From the NCBI GenBank assembly GCA_003254885.1, contig QANT01007068.1:1-64000 (forward strand): 64,000 bases of DNA, given 5' to 3'. This DNA is from Purshia tridentata (lineage: Eukaryota > Streptophyta > Magnoliopsida > Rosales > Rosaceae). The notes under the pieces were generated by a model, which was not told where the DNA came from, did not search any database, and was given only the letters and a program-made list of their open reading frames with translations. A program made the translations under genes and the position numbers. This document shows positions 26,801 to 39,571 of the stretch, piece by piece. Numbering within the stretch: position 1 is the first letter of the stretch; every line of letters starts with the position of its first letter.

Positions 26801-27665
26801 TTTATGATAAGCTGAAGAAGAAATTGGTTACAAGATTTCACTGCTTGAAAATATTTCTTGAATTTTTCATGTTTTCCCCTCTCATTTAATAATAAAGCTT
26901 TGTAATCTGGTTACTTTGATTTGAAGAATTTGAGCTTCAATAGCACCCTTTCAGAGGGCTTATGGACTATTTCCCAGTAGGCCATTACACCTCTTTACAT
27001 TTACTTAAAGGCAGTGTGAGAATTTATGCAATGCTTATGTGGTCCTCTAGATTCTTAGTATATATGTATTTAGAAAAGCCTCAAAACTCACTATCTTATC
27101 AATTCGTACCCTTAAAATGGGTTGCTGCAGAGCATATTGTTTGCACAGAGGGAAGACAAAGAAAGAAAGAAAAAGTATATACACTCTGAGATCTTTCACA
27201 CAAAAGCACATCCCTCAGAATTCAAAAAGAAAAAAATTAAAAGAATATATGAATACCCAGAATCACAACAATTCAAAACCCCTAACAAAATATCTGAAAA
27301 AACAGTAATACCCATTTATAAACCCTATGCAAAACTCGATTACATAAGAGGGGGGAGCTTTGCATATCATCTGGTTTGCTTAATATGCTAAGATATATAA
27401 TAATAATGCCATGATAGGAGGTATAAACTGAAGAAGGATCTGAACCCTGCTAAATTTCTTCTGGCAATTTTTTTTTTCTTTTTTGACAAACACTAAAATG
27501 AAAACAAGTAATGTTACAGAACCCTACAACAGAGGTCAAGCTTTACCCATTTAAGAACAAGAAAAAGCAGACAATGTCGAGGGGAGATAGGGAAACTTTA
27601 CCAAAATCTGAAAACACATCCATTTGATCCCCACCAAAAACTAGCAAGAAACCCATGAACCAAAG
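26801..27665. other. 3' flank of the membrane-protein gene
   Basis: AT-rich; includes a poly-T tract (27468-27482). Short open frames (26962-27391) overlap in all three frames and show no family likeness. Confidence 0.45.
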
Positions 27666-28160
27666 TCAGTCAATCACCTCAGTATTCCTCCTAAAAAGTG
27701 CAAAATACCCCAAAACAGCACAAACAGCAGCCACCAAATTGCCCTCCTTCAACAAAATCTTGACCACGATCACAAAAATCTCTCTGGTAATCTTCCTCCC
27801 CTCCACCACCAAAGCCCTCTTGGGCTTCCCAAAGAAGGCCAGCAGAACCACCACAGTGATCCATGTGACCAAAGTGGCTGGCACCATCACTGCCAGAGCT
27901 GCAAACATTGAAAGCAACCCAAAAACTGCCCCAAGAAGCACCGAGGCATAAAGGGCAGGCCACCCAGATTGGGCTTGTAAATTGTACCAAGAGAGTATGG
28001 ATTTGAGGAAATTCCATGAGGAAGTTAAGAGGATGGCATAGACTAGCACAAAGATACATACCCATGTTCTCCTTTTGCTCATAATTCTTAAGAAAAACGT
28101 GTAATATGATGGTGGCGGCGGTGTTGTTGTTTCTTGTTCTTCTTCCGTGTTACCTGCCAT
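27666..28160 (-). CDS. Conserved plant membrane protein of unknown function
   Basis: A single-exon gene for a 164-residue protein. After a Thr/Pro-rich start comes SKRRTWVCIFVLVYAILLTS, a membrane segment (about 34-52). A long hydrophobic region follows (about 67-109: SGWPALYASVLLGAVFGLLS and so on), probably two segments, then a basic amphipathic stretch (KPKRALVVEGRKITREI) and a last segment (about 141-156). I recognise it as a small plant-specific membrane protein found across angiosperms, usually annotated only as a transmembrane protein; its function is not known to me. I chose the MAGN start at 28160. An in-frame ATG at 28229 would add 23 residues and cannot be ruled out. Diverged direct repeats lie on both sides. 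Confidence 0.8.
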   Translation of the reverse strand: MAGNTEEEQETTTPPPPSYYTFFLRIMSKRRTWVCIFVLVYAILLTSSWNFLKSILSWYNLQAQSGWPALYASVLLGAVFGLLSMFAALAVMVPATLVTWITVVVLLAFFGKPKRALVVEGRKITREIFVIVVKILLKEGNLVAAVCAVLGYFALFRRNTEVID

Positions 28161-28263
28161 GAGAGCAGCTTGCCTTTTTCTCTCTCCAAATTCTTCTGGC
28201 AATTGGGAAAGTTGGAACCACAATTTCACAGGGAAGTGAAAATGGAGAAGTAGAATTTCTTTG

Positions 28264-28551
28264 TGGGCTGTAGTTGGGGTCTTCGGCCGTCAATGTTTAC
28301 TGGGCCTAGTATGACTGTATGAGGGAATCCACCCAAAATTGACCAAAGGTCCGTAACAATATGAGATCCTTTTTACTATATGAATGCCAAAATAATTTGG
28401 TGCTCTTCCCCCTTACTGTATATATGTGGGTTGATGATTGGATCCAAATACGGCCTCAAAGGCCCAAATTTTACTTTTCCGACAAGTGCTTTTTCCTAAC
28501 TTGTTTTATCATTTTATGCAATAAAAGTGCTTCCAAAATGTGCCCAAGTAG
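28264..28551. repeat. Diverged direct repeat, copy B
   Basis: Second copy of the repeat at 26542-26800, about 100 bp upstream of the membrane-protein start codon, so probably in its promoter. Shared blocks include TTTACTGGGCCT, GGGTTGATGAT and AAAATGTGCCCAAGTAG. Confidence 0.8.
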
Positions 28552-28559
28552 TTACTTTC

Positions 28560-30430
28560 AACATTTTGGATACACTTTTCTTGCTTTCGAAATTAATTGC
28601 CCCGAATTTTTCCATCTAATCAATGCCTGTAAAGCACTAAAGCATAAAAGCTCATGGGAATGAAGTGGTTTTTAAGTTGAGGAGGCTTGTTGGGATAGGT
28701 TGCTTTAAGTTTCAGGCATGAATCAGCTCTGCTTCTCCTGCTCATGGTCAAAAAGAGGCAGCCAATTTTAGTTAATTAATGTAGATGTAATTAGTGAAGT
28801 ATAATCTTTTCAAGGCATGCATTGCCAACCTTTAATCTAAAGCACATAATAATGCTACGTACAGGAATCTCCCTATATGCAAATTAGGGGTGATAAACAT
28901 TTAGGCATCACATAGAGGTCACTATCATATCACTATACATGCATTTTCTTAGCTCTGAACACACCGTCACATCCTTTGGACCATTTGTGATGGACATATA
29001 TTTTCTCGAAGAAACTTGGAGTCAATATTTTCTCAAGCTAGTTACTTTTCTTAAAGTAAAAAAAAGTAATAGAATAAAGAGGGTTGACAGCTGCCCTGCG
29101 ACACTGTCAATGCTGTTATTAGCTGAGCACATTCAAGATTTACAACTGAAGCAAAGAAGCACCAGATCATTGCCATATATAGACAGAATGCGAGAGAGCT
29201 AGATTGTGATGGCATTGGCTGTTGCGTTGCATATATAAAGCGATTTACTATCTTTTATTTCTGTCGGTTCAAACAAGGTTGCATACACATAAAGTGTCGG
29301 TCGCAGTTTCTAGCTATATATATATATATATATGAGATATAACATAATGGGTTAAACATATATAGATATATCATCTTTTCGGAAACACCTTCTTGATTAC
29401 CAGTTAATTGATCATTAATTAGTGGTTAGTCCCTTTTCTTTTTTCTGTAACAGAGATCATACAACCCAATGCACCACCCTTTTAACTTCCAATTAGTTCC
29501 AAGCCGACCAAGACATGCATCCATATATGTATATGATCCATTTTCACATTTCTGTAAATGCATGTAGAAATCAAACAACTTGTACTCTTGTAGTACCTAA
29601 TTACTCTACTGTGTTATTAACACCTCATGATCGATGATCAGAAAAAACCAGATATAGATCTATAGTGTTGGATATATGTGCTGCATCAACCGCCTCTTTT
29701 CTTCAAGTTGTCTCCAAGGGCACAGACAGACATCGAAGTCTCCAAGAGCAAGTAAGACAAGCCAGCCCCATCAGATAACCATGCATGTCAACTTTTAGAG
29801 CTTCTCACCATCAGACATTGACCTCTTTCTTGTCTGTTGACCCCATAATATATTACATACCCACGTCGCAGCTAGTGCAAGTACCCCCGTAGTCCTTTAT
29901 TCCTAGGCCGGATGACACGTCATCATTGTCCTCTGACCAAACACAAATCCCACCACATAATCTCCATTCTGTTCTATTTTCTATTTTCCAACATGTGAGT
30001 ACCGTTAATATGTTATTATGTTTATATATATATATATTCATAAAAACAATGCACAGATCGATTTAGTCCGCTGTCATTTTTATGAGAACATTTATGACCA
30101 AGAAAAATAAAATATTATGAATTTTGGAGGGATGCATGCAGCCAAAGGCAAGTAATTTCGTCCTCATTTCCAGTGCACTAAGAAACACTTCTGTTCTTTG
30201 TTGCTTTTCCTTTTTGAGTATGTACATTGATCAACTGTAGAAAGAAAAAAGCACCAAGTGCCTCATGTCCCGCAAACCAGAAGAAGAAAAACATACAGAA
30301 AAATTAAAAAAGGAACCAAAAACAGAGCCGAACAAAAGTACTACTACTGCACTGAATTCAGCAGCAGCCACTGACATGATGGATGGACGGAAATAATGGA
30401 ATGCCGATGTAGGTGAATGGGTGATATATG
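28560..30430. other. Intergenic DNA, no gene seen
   Basis: AT-rich with TA microsatellites (29314-29334 and 30020-30040). No coding or RNA feature that I can support. Confidence 0.5.
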
Positions 30431-30438
30431 GAATTCTC

Positions 30439-33047
30439 TTATATTTTTGGGCCTCTGTACATCGCTCCAACTACAGCCAAGTCCTCAGGTTTCTCTCTCT
30501 CTTCAAGCCATGCATAACCCTCCCTCTCATCTTCAGGCACTGATACTCCATCCACTGAAATTCCAAAGGAGAAGCATATAATCAAAATTATCAAATTAGT
30601 TACAAAAGGGTCTGCTCTCATTTGCGTTGAAGAAAATCTAGGTGAAATTGGACATAAAGTAGCAATTTCGTACCTGGGAAATGAGTAATTGGGTAATCAA
30701 GGTAGTATTGGCAATGCCGACCATCAGGATCAGAATATGGGGGACCAAGTACATCAAGAACCGCACATGCTGTCACTGCTGTGAAGCAATGCATGTTGCC
30801 TCCATCAGCTGGATATAGGATGGAAGTGTTGCAAGGAGCAGTAAAGTCCGCGTCAACCTTAACTTTGGCCAAACGAACAACTGGAGGTGTACCTGCATTA
30901 ATGAAAGAGCATGGACTGGTACAAGCTTTGAAAAATAAAATTACTGAAAAGATAGTACTCAAATGACAACTGAACTGCTAGACTGTTCAAGTGTCTGAAT
31001 ATGATTCCTAGCACAACATTCTGCATTATATTTTTAACCCATTAAGATGATAAGCCATTTAAGTAGGCGACCCTCTTGACTTAATTTTACAACAAAATTT
31101 TAAGCAGTCAATAATTTGTGATTTTAAACTTATAGTCTAACTTAGAGATGCCACAAGCAAGTACTCTTTGCCTAACAGATAAAAGGTCAAAAAGGCAGGA
31201 TGTGATTTTTCTTTAATATTTTTTATATAATGGATAAATAGGCAGTGCCAAATCATTTCATGAAGGCAAAATCAGCAACGTACAAGAAGATGCTACTCTG
31301 GTCAATAAATGTGGTTTATGACCATAAAATGTGCCTGAAATGAGGCACTGCTTTAAGAGAAAAAAGTCGATTCAAATTTTCTAGCAAATTCACGGGCCTG
31401 ATCTTCTTCAATTTGTTCAGATCACTGTGCCACACATGGTGCAAACATGTACCTGCTCCTTGGTTTTACAAGATAACATTAATAACATGCAGTACACTGT
31501 TTAAGAAAGATCACTTTATGTCTTCATTTCTCTCTCTTTGTTCAAGGCTTCCTAACTCTTGCAGCAAATACTAAACACCAAATAGAAACGCATGGTACAA
31601 CTTTTGACGGAAGAACTTACCTTGTGAAGGATTCACACTTGTGGATGTGTTCTGGGGGGCATCAGCCACCCAGTCATATGACTTGATGTGCATGGTCCCA
31701 AAGAGAAGCTTACTAAAAACCGTCATTCCAGGGTGATTATGAAGTGGAATGACACCTGATGGTGGCAAGCAAAATATCCCCATCTGCATATAGACAAGAA
31801 AACATAAGAACACAAGCAATGGTCGTCTGATTTTGCATCATACATTGCATGACAACACCTTAAAGAAGCTCACTTACTGAAAATTTTTCACACTCATACA
31901 GGTGGAGGTATGTTATTGCCGGGGTTTGTCTAGCTATTGTCATCCGGAAGTGCGGCATCCCAGGATTCAGGCCAACATCAGCAGGTTGCATGGCATCTGC
32001 ATCAAAGCAAGCCTGGCCTATAAGCCACATTATGTAGATAGTACAATTTTAAAAAACACTATTACAGGATTTCCCAGGTAACCCACTTGGTGCTCTGAAT
32101 CACAAACTCAAAGTCACGAGTTGATAGGTTGAATTCGAACAGTACTTGATTATACAATTTATACGTGACCTCTTCCTATTTAAAATCCACTTGTGTAACC
32201 AAAACAGACTCCAGTTGTTAAAAAATGAAACCATGCAGTACGAAAGCCTAGCTCCTCTACATAAAAAACACATGTACTGCCACAAAAACTTTTTAATACA
32301 GTAACTTTAGCCCCAACCCCAATGTGCATGTACACAGCCGCAAAACTGAAATGCATGTATCCAAGGACAGAAATATGATTATAAAATTGAAGCCACCTGC
32401 TGCTAAGTGACTGTCTACTACCATTCAAAGTTTGGTAAAACCAAGCGAAATTGTGTCTCTTTTCAAAAAAAAAAAAAAAAAAACAACCCACGCCTTCATT
32501 ACCATCCAAAAGTCCAAATTGAGACCCACATAGCACAACTAAATGACTGAGTAAAAAATGGCTACAATATGTCGACTGCATTGTCTATAAACAAATGGCT
32601 CTATACAAAAATTGGCATATTTAACAAAGCAAATAGTGCTTGATGCAATCTTAAAATAACAATGGTTAAGGAAAAAGTTGAACGACTCCCAAAAAAATTG
32701 TCACAAAAAAAAAAACCAATATTGAGCTTAAATTTAATCCAATTATCAAATTCTGAACCCACATGAAAGACATTTACAGGACTAAATTTGAAATCTAATG
32801 ATTCAAAAGCCAAACATATCGTACCCAAAACAGAGCGTAGCCGTTGGATATCTTCAGGGGAGGGAACAATCCCAGCCTCACTGAAGGAAAAAACTTCCTT
32901 GCACGTCTCGAATAGCTTCTGAACCGGCGACATCTTCCGATGACGTCGCCGGCACTTCCTGTTCTTGCTATTCGAATTCGTCTCCTCCGGCAGTTCGTAG
33001 AACGCCTTAGTACCTTTCCGATTAGGCAAAGTCGTCCCAATCCCCAT
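30439..33047 (-). CDS. PCO: Plant cysteine oxidase (PCO1/PCO2 class)
   Basis: A non-haem iron thiol dioxygenase. With O2 it oxidises the N-terminal Cys of ERF-VII factors, marking them for the Cys/Arg N-degron route, and so acts as a plant oxygen sensor. Five exons on the minus strand: 33047-32825, 31996-31878, 31783-31621, 30892-30674 and 30554-30439. Phases close; the product is 279 residues, matching the longer PCO1/2 class with its N-terminal extension (PCO4/5 are near 240). The cupin iron ligands are visible: LHNHPGM gives His129 and His131, and [10 protein letters not shown] gives His203. [14 protein letters not shown] near the C-terminus is also a family block. The N-terminal extension is basic ([10 protein letters not shown]) and could be a nuclear signal. 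Hypoxia induction is known for PCO1/2; no promoter motif here proves it. Confidence 0.94.
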
Positions 33048-33315
33048 TCACTCTCAAAATTTCCAGCGTTAATCAACACCAACAACAAGCAAAACCTTTA
33101 AAAGAAAGAAAATTTTCGATCTGGGTATTTCTGAAAAACCAATAAAATGCAAAAGTTCGATCTGGGTACCAACCCAATCGAGAAAAGAACCAAGAAACAA
33201 GCAGAAAACGAGGAAAACAGAGCAGAGGAAACAGGGGAAGATGAGAGAGAGTGACGAGGAGTGAGAAAAGGTACGGTTTTTGGAACGGTTAGTTGGTACA
33301 GGTTGAGTGGTAAAA

Positions 33316-33395
33316 GGAGGAGAGAGATGTCAAATTGGCACCTCTGTTGAAGGAGGAGAGAGATGTCAAATTGGCACCTCTGTTGAAGGAGGAGA
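33316..33395. repeat. 36-bp tandem repeat upstream of PCO
   Basis: Two identical 36-bp units (33316-33351 and 33352-33387) followed by the first 8 bases of a third. They lie 270-340 bp upstream of the PCO start, within its probable leader or proximal promoter. Confidence 0.9.
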
Positions 33396-33549
33396 AGGTG
33401 GGTGAGGATTGAAGGGTTATAAAAAGGGACAAAGGGTCTTAGGGTTAGCTGAAAGAGAAAGACAGTTGGTTTTGGTTTGAGGGAGTGAAAACCAGGGGCC
33501 ATGCTTGGCTTTCCAGTGGGCTGTTCCAACAGCGGATTTTTATCCACTT

Positions 33550-36500
33550 CCCCCCCTCTTTCAACTTCCTATGTTTGACCCTCATTTTTGCAATCTTTAC
33601 ACTCCACCCCATATTTATGACTTATCAATTATTGTTTGCTACAATTTTCCTTTGTTTTTCAATTATCTAATTTTCACTTAACTTTTAATTATAATCTTGA
33701 ATTATTAATTTAAGATTATATAAACAAAATATTATTGGATTTTAAATATTTTCTTAATGCGTGTGAGTTTACATCAAAGAATTCACAACTTGTAGCAGAT
33801 AATCCAATTATGGAGATAATCAAATAATCAAAGTCTGGTTTTCATAGAATCTATTCCGGTTTTTGAATAATTCATTTCCGGTTTTCAAAGAATCCATCTC
33901 TGATTCTCAATTGCAGGAGAACAAAATCAACTTCTTTAATTTCAGTAAGCAAAATCTACATTCGTATCTCAAAAGACTTTTTTTCTCAGGAAGTAATTAA
34001 TGATTAACTAAAATAATTTGTACACAATTTACACTTATAAGAATTCGTATAATTTTCTGATGGAGTAATTTTTAGATATATTCAAAACTATACGGCCATC
34101 CTCCAATAACAATCACGTGAACACATCACATAGTAGTAAATTCGATTTTTAGTATATATGAACCTAACATAAATTGTCAAACATACATACTAATTTTGTT
34201 TTGTGATAAACTTGAACAAAATCGTATAACGCATGCATATTTTTCATATATTTGTACACGTCAAATAGTTCTTGATATCACGGACAGAACCTTCCACTAT
34301 GACATTTTTCTAGATTTTTTTGTTTTCTGGTCATTTTTATAGATTCAATAACCCAATTTTGTCTATTTTCTATTTTGCATTTTTTATTATTCCAAAGCCT
34401 ATTAAGACCAACCATGAGTGCAAATGTGCAATTTACCCAAAATTATCCATATGCATACAATAATCATAAAATTAGAGGTGTTCCGGCAGTCAATTATTTG
34501 ATTTACACCCTTCCCCATCAGTCACCACTTAATTTATAAATTTTCCAAAAATATCTTCTTTTTTTGGCACACAAAATATCTACATTTTAAATATTAACAT
34601 TCGATTGTGGTGTCATGCGGCTTATCCTATGCCATTCAACCACAAAACCATTCAAACTTTTGTTAATCCCCAATAATTGATATTAAGTAGGGAAAAGTTT
34701 TTCATCAGTTATATACTAAATTAGGTATTCTCTATTTCGTTTTATTATTAGAGGAATTGAGTTAGTTTAGCTTTTTAGGCATGCAAAAATTGGCAGACAT
34801 ACATGTATAAATAACAATAAAATCTTGATTATGACCATGAAACTATCTTATATTTTGGTATTTTGCTCAATATTGTCATTTTGAGCACAAAAAAACATTC
34901 CAACCACAAGATAATTGGACACTTTTTTTTTTAAATGAAGATAGTTGGATTTGGATAGATGTAGAGAGAAAAGTAATTCACCACCTTTTATGACGGTTTC
35001 AAATTAAAGGACCATTCCATATTTATTCCTTGATTTTTTTATTTTTTTTGGTTGCAATTTCTTCCTTGATTTTGACAAAAGAGAAAAGTATTTCTTAAAA
35101 ATGCATCTGTATTTAGTGACAAAAATTTATTTTATCCCTAATTAATGTTTATTGAGTCTATTGACTATTTCAAGCTTGTTAGTTAAGTAAAGCTTGACTA
35201 AGTTATCCCACTGAAGTGTTAGATTAAAGAGCTTACGTGGTATGACTTTTTTTAGAGTTCACTTTTTACACGTGCTCCTTTTGAGTCGTTAATTTTTACC
35301 GGAAAGAATATTAAAATAAAAGAATGCCAATCAAAGCAAGTGATTTGCCTTATTTATGAGGATTAAGGGTCAAATATAAAAGTTTATATAGGTCATAAAA
35401 TTCGATTGAGGATGTAATTCGGTGATTGAGAGGAAAATATAGCTAACACTAGATGAGTTAAAGAAGAGGCAAATCATGTTAATCATAAAATAACGTTGAA
35501 ATTGAGAAATATTGTCGTTTGTAATTAATGATATTCAATATTGCGGATTTGTGTTATGCATGTGAAACACTTTACATATGAACATTGGATATGTTTAAAT
35601 CAAGTTGGACAAAATTATGGACAAATGTGTGTCATGCAATATTATTGTAGAAGCACGATGTCTCAAGTGTGTCTTGTTTGTCACTAATATTGACATTAAA
35701 GAAACATTATCGTTTATCATTAATATTGAGATCGAGAAAATTGTCGTTTACAATAAGTGACATTGTGCATTTGAGTCATGGGTGCCTGCGGAACGGTTTG
35801 CGCATGAACAATGGGTATCGCTCATTAAATACGGACGTTTGCATGAAGTGCATTTGTAAAGAGGACAAAATCAAAAGAAAAATAAGCTGGTTCCCAAATT
35901 TGTTTTGTTATATAGAAATGACGATAAGTCAAAACTATTCTTCAAAATCTCAAATAGTCAAATATTATTAATTCTTAATTAAGCTAGCTTTGAAATATAA
36001 CGCATCTGAGGATTGCAAATGGGGTCGTCAATCGTCATAGTTAGGTGGTTTCATAACTTTCATGTGCCTAATTAATAAACTTACATATCAACCAACGTTG
36101 AAACGCTCTTTTTTTTTCTTTTAGAGTGAAAGGAATCATTTAATTAATTCAAGCAACAAATAAAAAGAGAACAAAAATCAAACACAGCAACGTTGAAACT
36201 CTCTTTTAAATTTGCATTTGAAGTTTTATATAATTATATGTGTAATAAATGTCTAGAGACATTATATTACAGTCGCTAGGAAGGTAGTTGGGCGACTGTT
36301 ATATATCGGTATGTATGGGATAAGCAATGGGCAAAGCATATATAAGTAAATGTGTGCATGCATGAGGCCACCGTCATTAATCACAACAGTACGTAGTGCT
36401 AGACATAGCAACTTTTTTTTTTTTTCAACTTTTCGTTCTCACTTTACAAGTTTACATTGCATTTATATCTTAAATATTAAAAAATAAAAATAAATGTTAA

Positions 36501-36660
36501 AGAAAAAAGAAAAACCATTTTCAATAAAGTAATAACATGTAATATGCGAAACAAAAAATTAAAAAAAAAAGTTGAGACTCTTAACATTTTTCTTAATTCC
36601 AATGTATGCATGATGATATACGCAGTTGAAATCAGAAAGTATATATATATAGAGCAAAGC
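33550..36660. other. Gene desert, left half
   Basis: About 3 kb of AT-rich DNA without exons. Near 35480-35770 a degenerate unit of about 40-60 bp (containing AATATTGA..GAGAAA.ATTGTCGTTTA) recurs three times. A poly-T run lies at 36413-36425. I see no gene. Confidence 0.5.
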
Positions 36661-36669
36661 TCCATTTGT

Positions 36670-37034
36670 GAGATTTTCACAAACTTCTAATTTGTGGAAT
36701 CTCTCTTATAGGGCCTACATGAGTAGTTTTGTATTGATCCGAACCATTCATTTTTTACATCTCCATTGATTGATTATCATTGCAAAAAATTAACTAAATC
36801 GGAAATCATTTGCCTATCTAACTTTGATCAAACAAATAGACGAACCAAATATTTTAGAAGAAACCGTCCATTTATTTGATTAAAGTTATATAAGCAAATA
36901 ATTTTCAATTTGGCTAATTTTTTACAATGATGATCAATCAATGAGGATGTAAAAAATAAATGATTCGGATTGATATAAAATGACTCGTGTAGGCTTTACA
37001 AAAAAATCACACAAATTAAAAGTTTGTGAGAATC
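36670..37034. mobile_element. Fold-back MITE with long inverted repeat
   Basis: The left arm (36670 to about 36842) is the reverse complement, with mismatches, of the right arm (about 36862-37034). Blocks that match include TTCACAAACTTCTAATTTG against its partner, CCTACATGAGT, TTACATC.TCATTGATTGAT and AAACAAATAGACG. Only about 20 bases lie between the arms. Arms of about 170 bp with no coding capacity fit a fold-back or stowaway-like miniature element. If transcribed it would form one long hairpin. Confidence 0.8.
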
Positions 37035-37286
37035 TAACACTCAAATCTTGCACCATATATACACTCACACGTAAAGTGAAGGTGGCCATCAACTCACACG
37101 TAATAGTTGTCCATAGGCTACTCCAAACAAGTTACAAGCTTTATATGTGCTTTCGTTTTCTTGCCTCGAATCTCGATAGATCATCTAATTGAACATGCAC
37201 ATAATAATGAGTCTTGGGTCTCTCATCTTTAAGCTTTTTCAGTTTTTTCGATCTCTAATTTATCTATTTTGGTTCTGATGATCAAC

Positions 37287-37287
<1 letters not shown>

Positions 37288-37340
<53 letters not shown>
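37288..37340. repeat. GA microsatellite
   Basis: An uninterrupted (AG)n run of 53 bases. Confidence 0.97.
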
Positions 37341-37342
<2 letters not shown>

Positions 37343-37886
37343 CCGTTATGGTGTATTATGCATGGACAAGGCCATATGGGTCGTGGGGTGTGAGGTGGGC
37401 CGTCGGCCGTGTGGCAGTTGATCCCGATGGTGTCCACTTCCGGTAACCTTCTAGACGTCACCCAGGGTGGACAGTTGGTGCTGCTACGTGGCAGTTCCTA
37501 ATGACATCACGGTTTTCAATGGTCGGATTCTGACGTGGAAATTAAAAACAAATGGATAAGATTAACTGCAATTTTGGTCTCCTACTTTCTCAAATAACAA
37601 TTTAACCACATTGAAATTTGCAAATTCCGTATGATGCCCCAATTAATTTATATAATTAAATCCAGCCCCCTCTTTCCAACAGCTCAAAGCCTCAAAGCCT
37701 CAAACCTTCTTCTGGGCCCGTGGCCAATGAAATCTGGCTTACGACTCCCACATGGAAAACCTCCTTTGTCACGTGGTCTATTAATTCGTTTAATTTTACG
37801 TGGCAAATTAACAAAGAAAGGTTGAGATTAATTAAGAAATTAAGACCACTCCACTAGCTATATATATGTTGTTAATTGGCCTTAAT

Positions 37887-38091
37887 TTTAATATATATGA
37901 TATCAAAATTGATCTTGTGTAAGATGAGAGACAGTGCTGCGCTTCTTATAATATTTGGTTTCCCCGAACAAGAGATTCGAATTCGATCAGTAATTTAATA
38001 TATATGATATCAAAATTGATCTTGTGTACGATGAGAGACAGTGCTGCGCTTCTTATAAGTTTCCCCGAACAAGAGATTCGAATTCGATCAG
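37887..38091. repeat. Tandem duplication of about 100 bp
   Basis: Two nearly identical units (about 37887-37990 and 37994-38091). Both hold GATGAGAGACAGTGCTGCGC and TTTCCCCGAACAAGAGATTC; the first has a short extra stretch and one substitution. High identity implies a recent event. Confidence 0.9.
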
Positions 38092-38099
38092 TACTACGA

Positions 38100-39560
38100 T
38101 TGATTCTGGTGTTTAATTTTTATATTTGTTTTTTGGTACAATGGAAGAATATGGTGTTTATTATAATCATACCAGCACCATAGTTGGAGTACAGTTGGCA
38201 ACTTTAATTCCAAGGCCAGCATGTGGAGATTATTTTCATAATCACTTCTCTAATTTTATTCAAGTCCTTTACTATGGGAAAGTAGTAATTTAAGTTTTAC
38301 TTATGGAAGAATAAATTAAGGTATTGTTGAGCATTTAATTAATGATTTTCGAGAATTATGCATGTCCTGATTGCCAAGTTCTAAGAAGGCACCGAATCCC
38401 TCACCAAGATACTCACACACTCAACTCCAGGTACAAATTTCATCGATAAGTTGATATGATCATATGACTATACACATCCCCCCATACATGATTAAATTAA
38501 GGATTCCAAATTAATTATTTAATTATTGCTATTTATATAGAGAAAATATACCAATCTGCTCACTCTCCTACTCAGTTTTCTCTTTCTTCTCATGCATTAT
38601 CTCAGTGGTTTCATGGATCCCCTTGTTTCTGTAAACCCATGTTCATGAATCATAACCATCTTGTAATTCTCTTAACTTCTTCCAATAAAATGATATGGCT
38701 TAAAAAAGAAGACTAATTTATTTCGGCATTTTAACGTGAAGAAAAAAAGATTAAGAATTATTTGGTCTAATAAATAACACTCAATTTTCTTAATGATAGG
38801 ATGATGTTCTGAATTCAAAACTTACGGATAACAGTTAATTACTTCATTAATGCACACTCTTGTGATATGTCTAAAGATACAAATATGATATACCTAACTA
38901 TACATATTTTGTTCACTTCTTATATCATTTTTATATTATAATTGTACCCTTCTTATATCATAATTGTACTCTTCTTAATTTATATTTGTAAATTCTTCAT
39001 ATTTGTGGAGCTAGCCAATAGAAACCCCAAACCCCCATAAAAAATTGTCTACCTTGAACCCAGTCGGTCCAATCGGCCTCTTACCCGAGGTCCAACTGGC
39101 TTCTCATTCCCCTGAAAAGCAACTACTTGGGCCCAGTGATGGGCCATTGCCATTGGGCTTAACCAGTTTGTGCCTACTTAGGCCTAGCTTTGTTCATTAA
39201 ATGAAGCCCTCCAGAGCCCAACTTGTGGCCTGAAATGGAACCACCAGTCTAAACCATCTCCCGCTACGGGCCACCAATCAAAAGGGTAATCATGTAATTT
39301 AGACCCGCTAATAATGAACCAGATCGGTTTTTTCTGAACCTGAATTGTCCCATATTGAAGCTTCCGATTACCAAGCATTGTCTCTCTTCGTCATCACCTT
39401 CTTCAACCCTGCAATTAAGCTCCGTCTGCATCATTAGGGTTTTCAATTTTTTCCTTACAATCATTTTGCTGTAGAAGGGGGTTTCTGGTGCTTGATTATC
39501 CCCTTTCTCTCTCATCAATCTCTCCAATTTCAGATCGGCCAGTGGCAGATCGCGTAAATT
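38100..39560. other. Gene desert, right end and VHA-d promoter region
   Basis: AT-rich and non-coding to about 39050. From 39120 to 39180 several GGGCC and TGGGCT words cluster, site II-like, about 400 bp upstream of the VHA-d start codon. They may belong to its promoter. Confidence 0.4.
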
Positions 39561-39571
39561 CGATCAAGAAA

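Noticed and set aside
32090-32180. tRNA- or SINE-like box in PCO intron 1 (GAATTCGAAC)
   Set aside because: No cloverleaf arms and no second promoter box at the right spacing.
33098-33547. 149-codon frame as an independent gene
   Set aside because: Leu/Ser/Pro-rich with a 12-residue repeat from tandem DNA and placed directly before PCO on the same strand; kept only as a possible leader frame.
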